This document shows, in pieces, positions 56,350 through 64,000 of a DNA stretch of 64,000 bases; the stretch's first letter is position 1, and each line of letters starts with the position of its first letter. The notes beneath the pieces were generated by a model. That model did no database searches. It saw only the letters and a list, made by a program, of their open reading frames with translations, and was not told where the DNA came from. The stretch covers positions 124,001 through 188,000 of the forward strand of contig NZ_JAIVKK010000003.1 of the NCBI RefSeq assembly GCF_020524005.1, read 5' to 3'. The DNA is from Microbulbifer aggregans (GTDB taxonomy: Bacteria; Pseudomonadota; Gammaproteobacteria; Pseudomonadales; Cellvibrionaceae). The translations under genes and the position numbers were made by a program.

Positions 56350-56854
56350 ATCAGTTGCACCCCCATTTTTTAATTCAGAGCGCATTAATTCCACCGTGGG
56401 CTTAACCTCCACACACCTGCATACCCTGATAAATCAGCGGGGTAACATTTCCGCCTTCCTGGCTATTTATTCATCTATCAGTAGAGCAACCTTGGTTCTT
56501 ATATGGAAAGGCAAATTGATTTTCTCCCACGCCTATCCATCAACATGATTCGACAACTTTCAATTTGATTTCGAACTTACCCGAATCACTCTTCATACTA
56601 GTACCGCTAATATCTCTTTCCAGAGTGCCGCTCAAATAGCATTCCCTGTCACTTTTCTATGCCAGGCGCCAATACCGACATTAGGTATTTCTGACAGCTT
56701 ATATAAAAACCGCCCCTTAGTCACAAAAGCACAAAAGTTAACTAAATGTATCTTTATTGGCATAAAAATCATTAAAACTAAAAAAAAAGAAATAATAATC
56801 CAAAAATTTTGAGGTTTGCGTCCAGACACTCGTTATTGGTTTGTTGGGCAGGGA

Positions 56855-56876
56855 GGTAGCCGTTGGGGCGGTTACC
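56855..56876 (+). promoter_or_regulatory. Leader hairpin upstream of receptor 4
   Basis: GGTAGCCG (56855-56862), loop TTGGGG, CGGTTACC (56869-56876), with one mismatch that would be a wobble pair. It ends 53 bases before the start codon, a spacing close to that at receptor 3. Confidence 0.5.
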
Positions 56877-56929
56877 TTGAAGCAAATAAGAATAATTCAT
56901 CGCTAAACCAATAACCGAGAGGATTTCTA

Positions 56930-59797
56930 GTGAAAAAGAACCTTTTATCCACAGCCATAGCTGCTGCGATTATCGTTCCCGCTTTGCCTGCTTTTGCGCA
57001 GGAAGATGCAGCCACAGTGGAAGAAGTTGTTGTTACCGGTTCGCGTCTGAGAACCAGTCAAACTCAGACCGCGGTCAGTCCGGTGACAGAAATCGATGCA
57101 GAGGACTTCACCCTTAACGGCGCCACTACAGTTGAAGATCTGGTCAACCAGTATCCGCAACTGGATATGAATTTTGATAATGTCTCAAACAACCCTTCTA
57201 CCGGTTACGCCACCGCATCACTGCGTGGCCTCGGCGCTTCACGTACCCTGTCACTGGTGAATGGCCGACGCCTGCCAGGCGGCTATTTTGAAACTACTGA
57301 CCTCTCCATCGTTCCCGCCGCCGCACTCAAACGCGCTGACGTATTGTCCGGTGGTGCATCCACGGTTTACGGTGCCGATGCCGTGGCCGGCGTGGTCAAC
57401 TTTGTGCTGAACGACGAATTCGAAGGCACCAGCGTGAATGTCGGCTGGCAGGGCTTCCAGCACGACAACGACAACCTGTACATGCAGAACCTGATGGACG
57501 AAGCCGGGTATGATTACCCTACCGGCAGTGACATCGGTGGCGAAAGCTACAATCTCGATGTCATGTTTGGCACCGCATTTGCTGAAGGCAGAGGCCACGT
57601 CGTCGGTTGGACAACGTACCGCGAGAATGAAGCCCTGTTTCAGGGTGAGCGCGACTACTCCTCCTGCGCTTTGGGTCACAACGCAGCCGGGGAGTTCTGC
57701 GGCGGCTCGGGCACCGCGGATCCGGCCAACTTCTCCCTCGGCGCCGCCGACAGCTGGACTGACGCAGAAGCCTTAGCCTGGGCCGACAACGACGACAACG
57801 TCTGGTACAACTCCGATGGCAACGGCGGCTTCACACCAGGCACCAACCTGTACAATTACGCGCCGATCAACTACTACCAGCGCCCGGATGAGCGCTACAC
57901 CGCCGGCGGTATGGTCAAGTTCGAAGTGAACGAGCACTTCACTCCGTATGCGGAAGCCATGTACCTACAGCGCACCAGCAGCGTGCAGATTGCAGAATCC
58001 GGCACCTTCGGCCTCGGCCTGGAGTTTGACTGTGACGACCCGATCATCGGTACCCTGTGTGAAGACACTGGAATCACGGCAGCGGGACACGACGACGTCA
58101 CTGTCAGCCTGTGGAAACGTAACACAGAGGGTGGCCCGCGTTTCACAGAAAGAGAAACAACAACCTACCGCCTGACATTCGGCGGCAAGGGCGCCATCAA
58201 CGACAGCTGGGAGTATGACGCCTCTTTCACCTATGGTGAAAGCAATGCCGACAGTAAAGGGACCAACGACTTCCTGTTCTCCCGTATCGAAGACGCCGTC
58301 AGGGGCTGCCCCGCAGGCTCCTTTGAAGGCTGCCTTCCCTACGATATCTGGAACGACAACATTACCTCAGAAGCCGCCAGCGCCATGGCCGGCGTCAGCA
58401 GCCAGAGCGTAGAAACCTCCAACACCACCCTTAACGCCTTCGCCTCTGGCGACCTCGGTTTCGGTCTTCCTTCCGCCAAGGGTGAAACCATTGGTGTGGT
58501 AGCCGGTTTCGAATACCGGGAAGATACCTTCGTACGTGTTTCCGATGAAAACTCGCTGGCGGGGAACTTCGCCGGTTCCGGCGGCGCGGACACCAACCTG
58601 GACGAAAGCATCGATGTGACCGAGGTATTCTTTGAGGCCTCCATTCCCTTCATCGTGAATGAAGGCGTGCTGGACAGCTTCGGCGCCGAACTGGGTTACC
58701 GCTACTCCGACTACAGCACCTCCGGCGGTGTCAGCACTTATAAAGTCGGCCTGGCTGCGCAGTTTGCCGAAAATTATCGAGTTCGCGGCGGCTGGAACCG
58801 CGCAATTCGCGCACCGGGGCTGAACGACCTGTACGAACCGTCCTACATGGCACTGTGGAGTGGCAGCGACCCCTGCGCGGGAGCGGATCCTGAGTTCACT
58901 GAAGCGCAATGTGCCCTTACCGGCGTACCCGGGGCACTGTACGGCAGTGTTCCAGAGAACCCCGCTGGCCAGTACAACCAGTACACCGGTGGTAACGCAG
59001 AACTGGTTCCGGAAGAAGCCAATACCTACACCCTCGGCTTGGCTGCCACACCAACCGAAAACCTGGAGCTGGCCGTCGACTATTTCAATATCGAAATTGA
59101 AGATGCAATCTCCACTATCGGTGCTTCCACCAAGCTCACCGCCTGCGCCGAGAACGGAATCTTCTGTAACGACATCCAGCGTCTGCCCAACGGCGCCTTG
59201 TGGCAGGGACAAACAGTCGACAACGCCGGTCTGGTGTTCAACCAAATCGGTAACAACGGCATTCTCCAACGGGAAGGGTTCGACCTGAGCGGTAGCTATA
59301 TCTTCGGTCTGGCCGATGGCGAAGTGAAAACTTCCATCGTCAGCACTTACATGCTGAAGCACTACAACGAGCCGATCCCGGGCGACAGCGAATCCGCGTA
59401 TGACTGTGCCGGCGAGATCAATGTCGCCTGTCCTATGGCTACGCCGGAATGGCGCCATGTTGTCAGCAGCCGCTACAGCGCCGACAACTGGAGCGTAGGT
59501 ATGCGCTGGCGCCTTATCGGTGCAAGTGACTTTGTGCACCAGCTCACTGGCGAACCACTGGGCCGAACGACTGACCCCTTCCTGTCCAGTGGCGGCCGCG
59601 GTGTGGAAGCCTACAGCTACGTAGACCTCTCCGCAGCCATCGAGCTGGGCCTCGGTACCTTGACCATGGGTGTCAACAACGTCTGGGACAAGGAGCCGCC
59701 ACTGGTTAGCAGGAACTTGACGCACAACGGCAACGCCCTGCAAGGTTACGACCAGTCTGGTCGCTACCTGTTCACCAGCTTTACCGCCAACTTCTGA
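56930..59797 (+). CDS. TonB-dependent receptor (no STN), paralogue 4
   Basis: 955 residues from GTG 56930, with GAGAGGA 7 bases upstream. The signal peptide reads MKKNLLSTAIAAAIIVPALPAFA and the TonB box EEVVVTGSRL. The plug has LRGLGASRTLSLVNGRRLP and DVLSGGASTVYGADAVAGVVNFVL. The barrel ends RYLFTSFTANF. The leader and signal peptide point to duplication from the same ancestor as receptor 3, whereas the barrels have diverged strongly. It is followed by a terminator and, convergently, by the TPR/oxygenase gene. Confidence 0.93.
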   Translation: MKKNLLSTAIAAAIIVPALPAFAQEDAATVEEVVVTGSRLRTSQTQTAVSPVTEIDAEDFTLNGATTVEDLVNQYPQLDMNFDNVSNNPSTGYATASLRGLGASRTLSLVNGRRLPGGYFETTDLSIVPAAALKRADVLSGGASTVYGADAVAGVVNFVLNDEFEGTSVNVGWQGFQHDNDNLYMQNLMDEAGYDYPTGSDIGGESYNLDVMFGTAFAEGRGHVVGWTTYRENEALFQGERDYSSCALGHNAAGEFCGGSGTADPANFSLGAADSWTDAEALAWADNDDNVWYNSDGNGGFTPGTNLYNYAPINYYQRPDERYTAGGMVKFEVNEHFTPYAEAMYLQRTSSVQIAESGTFGLGLEFDCDDPIIGTLCEDTGITAAGHDDVTVSLWKRNTEGGPRFTERETTTYRLTFGGKGAINDSWEYDASFTYGESNADSKGTNDFLFSRIEDAVRGCPAGSFEGCLPYDIWNDNITSEAASAMAGVSSQSVETSNTTLNAFASGDLGFGLPSAKGETIGVVAGFEYREDTFVRVSDENSLAGNFAGSGGADTNLDESIDVTEVFFEASIPFIVNEGVLDSFGAELGYRYSDYSTSGGVSTYKVGLAAQFAENYRVRGGWNRAIRAPGLNDLYEPSYMALWSGSDPCAGADPEFTEAQCALTGVPGALYGSVPENPAGQYNQYTGGNAELVPEEANTYTLGLAATPTENLELAVDYFNIEIEDAISTIGASTKLTACAENGIFCNDIQRLPNGALWQGQTVDNAGLVFNQIGNNGILQREGFDLSGSYIFGLADGEVKTSIVSTYMLKHYNEPIPGDSESAYDCAGEINVACPMATPEWRHVVSSRYSADNWSVGMRWRLIGASDFVHQLTGEPLGRTTDPFLSSGGRGVEAYSYVDLSAAIELGLGTLTMGVNNVWDKEPPLVSRNLTHNGNALQGYDQSGRYLFTSFTANF

Positions 59798-59827
59798 TTA
59801 TCTGAATAATAAGATAACCATTCCATT

Positions 59828-59858
59828 GAGCGGCGGGCCAAAAGCCCGTCGCTTTTTT
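59828..59858 (+). terminator. Terminator after receptor 4
   Basis: GCGGCGGGC (59830-59838) pairs with GCCCGTCGC (59844-59852), with one wobble, and runs into six T's. Confidence 0.88.
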
Positions 59859-59916
59859 ATTCTGCTCAGCAAGTACTTTGTTTCCATTCTTGTCGCAAAA
59901 TATTAAATACGGAATT

Positions 59917-61584
59917 TCAACTGCCCTGAGCCGCAGGCTGCATATCAAATGCAACTGTCAAACGCGGCAATTTGTCAGTAAATGGTACAGTGCCATGCCA
60001 TACAAAAGAGGGGAAAAGTGCCAGATGCCCGGGTACTGGCTTTATCACCCGACGCGGAGGTAATTCGAGACCCAAGGATTCCAACGGAGCGCCAAACTGT
60101 ATCCAGCCAGCATGATTTTCATTTCCCACACACAGAGCCTCAGGTAACGACACATAAAAAGCAGAGCTCATCCAACCCTGGTTGTGAATATGATTGGAGT
60201 GACGACCTGCGGAAGCGAGCTGTACGGACCACGAGCCGACTTGACGCACGCTGTTCAGGTTGCGCGACAAAAAAGGATGCTTTTCATCTTGTGGCAGTGT
60301 AGCCAGCCATTTATCCACGGCTGACTTTAACGCGAGCCACAATTCATCGAGCACAGGGTCATTGCGGCCAAATAATCGGCCGGCCGTCTGAGATCCTCCA
60401 CGCACGCTCTGGTTGACAGGTTCTCCCGATACAGAGTGCATCAATTCCAGTTTTTTCTGAAGCGCACCGAACCTGCCGTCGCAGTCTGAACAGACTGATG
60501 GAGGCAATATCTCGGTGTAGCCAATCAAGTTTTCGTAGTCGAACAGCCAATATTCTCGCGCATCATTTTGCAGTCGCCAGATCAGTCCGAGATTAGCCCA
60601 TGATTCCTGGTTTCCAGGCGCCAGTTCCACCGCACGGCTGGCACAGTCACTTGCCAGATCAATATCCTTCCGGCGAAATGCATGCCTTGTATAGGCGTTG
60701 AGGAACTCGGTGTTACGGTTCCATTTCGGCGCTATACCAGCATACAGGCGGGATGCCTGATCGACCTCCCCGGTCTTCTCAAGCGCCTCAGCAAAATACC
60801 AGGCAAGCACCGGGTTATCCGGTTCAAGTCGACGCAGCGGATATACGACCGCGAGTACTTCTTCTGCACGATTGACGGACAACAACATACGCGCAAACCG
60901 CATGTGCAACCCGGTATTTCCCGGCTGCTGCTCTACCGCGAGCCGGAACTTGTCAAAAGGATCTTCCTCTGGAGAAAGACGCCTGCGGTTTTCCCACAAA
61001 ATATTCGCCAGTGTTTCCTGGCCAGCAACAAAATCGGGATGTTCATTTACCAGTTTGCGGGCTCCGTTGAGCGCTGCGTCCAGCCTACCTGCATCCTGCA
61101 AGGTACCATTGACCGCATTCCTAAGTGCCAGAGTATCCATCCCCAGAAGCTTGGCTTTTTCAAATGCGGATAATGCACCCTCAATATCCCCCCCGAGACG
61201 CAGGGCCATCCCGAGCTCTGCCCACGCGAAAGCCGGCTCCGGTGCTATTGTTACCGCCCGACGCAAGCAATCGATGGAAGCGTCAAACTTTTGCCTCGAT
61301 CGGAACAGTTTCCCCTGTTTAATCAGGAATGTGGCGAAATTTTTCCGAACCGTCGCGTTTCCGGGCACCAGTGACAGTGCACGCTCGAATGCGAAACGTG
61401 CCTCTTCGGGAAAGCCCCGCTCCCCCAGACACATTCCCAACAGCTGTTGAGTATCTGCCGCACCTGGCAACTCCCTTGCCAGGGTATGTGCGATATCAAA
61501 GGCCGCTTCCAATTTTCCGGCCATCAGAAGTTGCATTGCCGCTTGATAGCGACTTGCCTGTACCTGTGAAAGTACTTGATTCAC
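59917..61584 (-). CDS. TPR protein with putative 2OG-Fe(II) oxygenase domain
   Basis: 555 residues. About 340 residues of TPR-like helices come first (YQAAMQLLMAGKLEAAFDIA, EEARFAFERALSLVPGN, FAWAELGMALRLGGDIEGAL). The C-terminal 200 residues resemble the 2OG-FeII_Oxy_5 family: H465-x-H467 in SNHIHNQGW, then FYVSLP, GWIQFG and LFPSFVWHGTVPF with His530, and RLTVAFD. These conserved His residues could bind iron, although the classic H-x-D is H-x-H here. Genes of this type often neighbour TonB-dependent receptors in marine bacteria. There is no signal peptide, so it should be cytoplasmic. Function unknown. Confidence 0.82.
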   Translation of the reverse strand: MNQVLSQVQASRYQAAMQLLMAGKLEAAFDIAHTLARELPGAADTQQLLGMCLGERGFPEEARFAFERALSLVPGNATVRKNFATFLIKQGKLFRSRQKFDASIDCLRRAVTIAPEPAFAWAELGMALRLGGDIEGALSAFEKAKLLGMDTLALRNAVNGTLQDAGRLDAALNGARKLVNEHPDFVAGQETLANILWENRRRLSPEEDPFDKFRLAVEQQPGNTGLHMRFARMLLSVNRAEEVLAVVYPLRRLEPDNPVLAWYFAEALEKTGEVDQASRLYAGIAPKWNRNTEFLNAYTRHAFRRKDIDLASDCASRAVELAPGNQESWANLGLIWRLQNDAREYWLFDYENLIGYTEILPPSVCSDCDGRFGALQKKLELMHSVSGEPVNQSVRGGSQTAGRLFGRNDPVLDELWLALKSAVDKWLATLPQDEKHPFLSRNLNSVRQVGSWSVQLASAGRHSNHIHNQGWMSSAFYVSLPEALCVGNENHAGWIQFGAPLESLGLELPPRRVIKPVPGHLALFPSFVWHGTVPFTDKLPRLTVAFDMQPAAQGS

Positions 61585-61877
61585 GCTCTTGACTCCTCTC
61601 TGGATTCCCGGGACTCATAAATCAGGCCTTTCGCGATACCTCCTCGGCCAAGGTAGAATGCGCCGCTCCTATGCTACTGCTGATATAACAAGCAGCGTGT
61701 TTTTAAAAACGCAGGGAATCCGGACATTACTTACAGGCAATCTATGTGCCAGCCAATTTGTCCCCGCTTGATGTGACTCCCAAGGACACCAACGTTCCCC
61801 TGCGCACAGGCGCTACACTCTCGCTTGGGACATTTGTCAGCCATTCTGCAACTACACTTCCGGACTTTTGAGATCAA

Positions 61878-62462
61878 ATGGACACACTGACCGCTTTCCT
61901 GACCTTACTCTTCGTCATGGACCCACTGGGTAACATCCCGGTGTTCCTTGCCGCACTGAAAAACGTGCCCCCGAAACGCCAGCTTTACGTGATTATGCGG
62001 GAACTGATCTTTGCGCTGATCGTACTGCTTGTCTTCCTGTATGGCGGCCGCTTTGTGTTGGCCTGGCTGGGATTGTCACAGGAGGCGATTCGAATTGCTG
62101 GGGCAATCATCCTGTTTTTGATCGCGATTCGCATGGTGTTCCCGGTTGAGGGGGGAATCATGGGTGAGCGATTAGAGGGTGAGCCATTTTTCGTTCCCCT
62201 GGCAGTACCGCTGGTCGCGGGCCCATCTACCATGGCGATCTTGATGCTGATGACGAACAGCGAAGGAGAGCAGTTGTGGAATTGGACCTTGGCGCTATTG
62301 GGAGCCTGGGGGGTTTCCGCGGTCATTCTGCTGGCTTCATCGCCACTGGCGCGCCTACTGGGTAACCGCGGGCTGATTGCTGTCGAACGACTGATGGGAA
62401 TGGTACTCGTAATGCTCGCCGTTCAACTTTTCCTTGATGGCATCAAGCAAAGCCTGGCCTGA
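61878..62462 (+). CDS. MarC family integral membrane protein
   Basis: 194 residues with six hydrophobic segments. MDPLGNIPVFLAALK at the N terminus and FVPLAVPLVAGPSTMAILML in the middle are the hallmarks of the MarC/YhgN (UPF0056) family. Despite the name, the family is not known to confer multiple antibiotic resistance. No neighbouring gene clarifies its role. A hairpin follows at 62487. Confidence 0.92.
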   Translation: MDTLTAFLTLLFVMDPLGNIPVFLAALKNVPPKRQLYVIMRELIFALIVLLVFLYGGRFVLAWLGLSQEAIRIAGAIILFLIAIRMVFPVEGGIMGERLEGEPFFVPLAVPLVAGPSTMAILMLMTNSEGEQLWNWTLALLGAWGVSAVILLASSPLARLLGNRGLIAVERLMGMVLVMLAVQLFLDGIKQSLA

Positions 62463-62932
62463 CCCTTATTGAAATCACTTTAGGATTCGTGGGGCTGAAA
62501 CGGGGCCCCACGAGCCAACCTGACTACCCTCAGCGATTTGACTTCATTTAATCGCACAAATCTTACTCTTCCGCTGCCAGGATGATGTCTGGTACGAGTG
62601 CGCCTCCCTGCTCGGACATCAATTCGTTCAGATTTCAACCAATGCGACGAATTACGGATAATTTGTCACTTTAGTTACACCCATCCTAATTTTTTATTAA
62701 AAACAACAATAATTTAATATTTCGAGGTACTTTTAACGTGTTATCGACCGGCAGGGAGAATGTTTTTCAGACAGACTGTATGAAATTCGGACTTCCAAGA
62801 TTGGAAACCATGAGTGAACGAATGTCAGTTAAGTTCCATTAAATATTTTGATCCTTTAAAGTCACGCCGCACTTAAATTACAACAAACAGATAAACGAGC
62901 ATTAAGTGCCCTAAGTACAAAAAGGATGCATT
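62463..62932. other. Spacer before the fifth receptor gene
   Basis: About 470 bases. After the hairpin at 62487, the sequence becomes AT-rich around 62680-62730. CAGGGAG at 62752-62758 is followed by about 170 bases of leader. No gene is supported in it. Confidence 0.5.
62487..62513 (+). terminator. Hairpin after the marC-like gene
   Basis: TCGTGGGGC (62487-62495) and GCCCCACGA (62505-62513) form a perfect 9-bp stem with a 9-base loop. No T-tract follows, so termination may be factor-assisted. Confidence 0.5.
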
Positions 62933-64000
62933 ATGATCAAGTCCAAGTTGAGTATCGCAATCGCAGCGTTCAGCGCCGCAGCGGCTACCGGTGTTTCCGC
63001 ACAAGAAGCGGTACCAGGCCCAACCGTTGAAGAAGTCATCGTTACCGGTTCCCGTATCGCACGTGATCCGCTGTCCACTACTGGCCCAATCACCATCGTT
63101 GATTCCGAGGCAATCAGCCGCTCCGGTGTTGGTACTATCGACGAGCTGCTGAACCAGCTGCCGTCCATGGGTACTACCGGCATCAACGCCAACGATAACA
63201 ATGGCGGTCAGGGTCTGGCATTCGTCGACCTGCGTAACCTGGGCTCCGCCCGTACCTTGGTGCTGGTAAACGGCCGTCGCTTTGTATCTTCTGCATCAGG
63301 CGTAAGCTCCGCGGTAGATATGAACAATATTCCGGTCGATATGATCGATCGAATTGAAGTTCTCACCGATGGCGCGTCTGCTGTATACGGCTCCGACGCG
63401 GTTGCCGGCGTTATCAACGTGGTCATGAAAGACTCCTTTGAAGGTGTTCGTATCAACGCCCGTACCGGTGTAACCACCGAAGGCGGCGGCGAGAATGGCG
63501 AAATCGCTTTCACTTTTGGTAGCGAAGGTGAGCGCGGCAGCTTCGTTGCCAATATCAGCCACAGCCAGCGCGATGAAATCACCTACAACGATCGCGATTG
63601 GGCTGGTCTCACCAGTTCCATGTCTCCGAACGGCAATATCCTGACTAATTACGGTAACTTCAGCATTCAGGATGATGGCGTAACACTGGGCGACTATGCC
63701 GGTTACGATATCGGCCAGCACATGTGGCTGTCCGGCTCTATGGAGCGCACCTCCATCACGGCGTCTGGCAAATACTCCATTACCGATAGCGTAGAAGCCT
63801 TCGGTGAAGCGAGCTTCACCACCAAGACGACCAACCAGCAGCTGGCAGCTCAGCCGATGTACGCTGGTAACGGCTTCAATCTGGACGCAGAAAAACACCT
63901 GCCGGCAGAAATTCAAGCACAGCTGCAGACTGCATGGCAGGAGGCTTACGATAAGTGGGTCGAAAATGGCAGCAACCCAGACGATAAAGATTACCCTTAC
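62933..64000 (+). CDS. TonB-dependent receptor (no STN), N-terminal part, paralogue 5
   Basis: The gene runs off the right edge; 356 codons are seen without a stop. The start is ATG 62933, with AAGGA 6 bases upstream. The signal peptide reads MIKSKLSIAIAAFSAAAATGVSA, and the TonB box EEVIVTGSRI. The plug has LRNLGSARTLVLVNGRRFV and RIEVLTDGASAVYGSDAVAGVINVV. It is the fourth STN-less receptor in this region. The barrel part available has no diagnostic feature. Confidence 0.93.
   Translation, partial: MIKSKLSIAIAAFSAAAATGVSAQEAVPGPTVEEVIVTGSRIARDPLSTTGPITIVDSEAISRSGVGTIDELLNQLPSMGTTGINANDNNGGQGLAFVDLRNLGSARTLVLVNGRRFVSSASGVSSAVDMNNIPVDMIDRIEVLTDGASAVYGSDAVAGVINVVMKDSFEGVRINARTGVTTEGGGENGEIAFTFGSEGERGSFVANISHSQRDEITYNDRDWAGLTSSMSPNGNILTNYGNFSIQDDGVTLGDYAGYDIGQHMWLSGSMERTSITASGKYSITDSVEAFGEASFTTKTTNQQLAAQPMYAGNGFNLDAEKHLPAEIQAQLQTAWQEAYDKWVENGSNPDDKDYPY

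Larger units (their letters stand above)
56297..56929. other. Long spacer between receptors 3 and 4
   Basis: 633 bases. The first part has the terminator of receptor 3. The last 230 bases are markedly AT-rich, with A-tracts at about 56770-56815, and probably contain the promoter of receptor 4. CAGGGAG (56849-56855) and a leader hairpin follow. No open frame with support was found. Confidence 0.5.

Noticed and set aside
58367..59743. A 458-codon antisense open frame inside receptor 4
   Set aside because: The receptor frame has clear TonB-receptor landmarks; the antisense frame has no recognisable domain and arises from third-position bias.
61878..62462. A multiple-antibiotic-resistance gene
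   Set aside because: MarC was named for its place near marRAB in E. coli; the family is not known to cause resistance.

Overview
The window looks like a chromosomal segment of a marine gammaproteobacterium. The run of large TonB-dependent receptors with near-identical leaders and signal peptides, the moderately high GC, and the dnaX-ybaB-recR-rnd-ycgL-ycgN block would fit the Cellvibrionales (for example a Microbulbifer relative). That placement is inference; no rRNA or other marker gene is present.

Layout. (1) 1-3.8 kb: the end of flgA, then flgM-flgN and an EAL/HDOD regulator. Next come two tandem copies of a secreted TonB C-terminal-domain protein, each behind its own sigma-28-type promoter, and a DUF2164 protein. 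(2) 3.9-19.4 kb, all on the minus strand: a motility and chemotaxis block that reads motA-motB-cheA-cheW-aer-cheR-cheB-mcp-cheY-cheZ-flhB-flhA-fliA in transcription order, with a sigma-28-type promoter in front of motA. flhF and flhG are absent between flhA and fliA. (3) 19.6-24.2 kb: a glycerophosphodiesterase-like gene overlapping a glycerol-3-phosphate dehydrogenase-like gene, then dusA, tal and a TerB-like gene. (4) 24.3-27.5 kb (minus): a STAS anti-anti-sigma protein, a response regulator with a SpoIIE-type phosphatase, and an MlaA-like protein. (5) 27.7-29.8 kb (minus): an hvfABC/bufferin-type copper RiPP operon whose precursor carries six EGKCG motifs. (6) 30-38.9 kb: hrpA, a POT peptide transporter, a VWA/MoxR pair separated by a REP-like palindrome, and a membrane-anchored regulator-like protein. 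(7) 39-44.7 kb (minus): orf121-ycgN-ycgL-rnd-recR-ybaB-dnaX; dnaX carries an A AAA AAG slippery heptamer consistent with programmed frameshifting. (8) 45-64 kb: an ECF sigma factor, a FecR anti-sigma factor and an STN-bearing TonB-dependent transducer form a cell-surface signalling set. They are followed by four more TonB-dependent receptors (the last cut by the window edge), a TPR/2OG-Fe(II) oxygenase-like protein and a MarC protein.

How the parts fit. FliA is made by the minus-strand motility block and is held by FlgM. Sigma-28-type promoters in front of flgM, both TonB-CTD genes and motA suggest that the two small secreted proteins belong to the late flagellar regulon. The STAS/phosphatase pair resembles partner-switching modules that act on FlgM in pseudomonads, but that link is only inferred here. 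The best candidates for something new are the sigma-28-linked TonB-CTD-only pair and the Lys-rich six-motif HvfA-like precursor.
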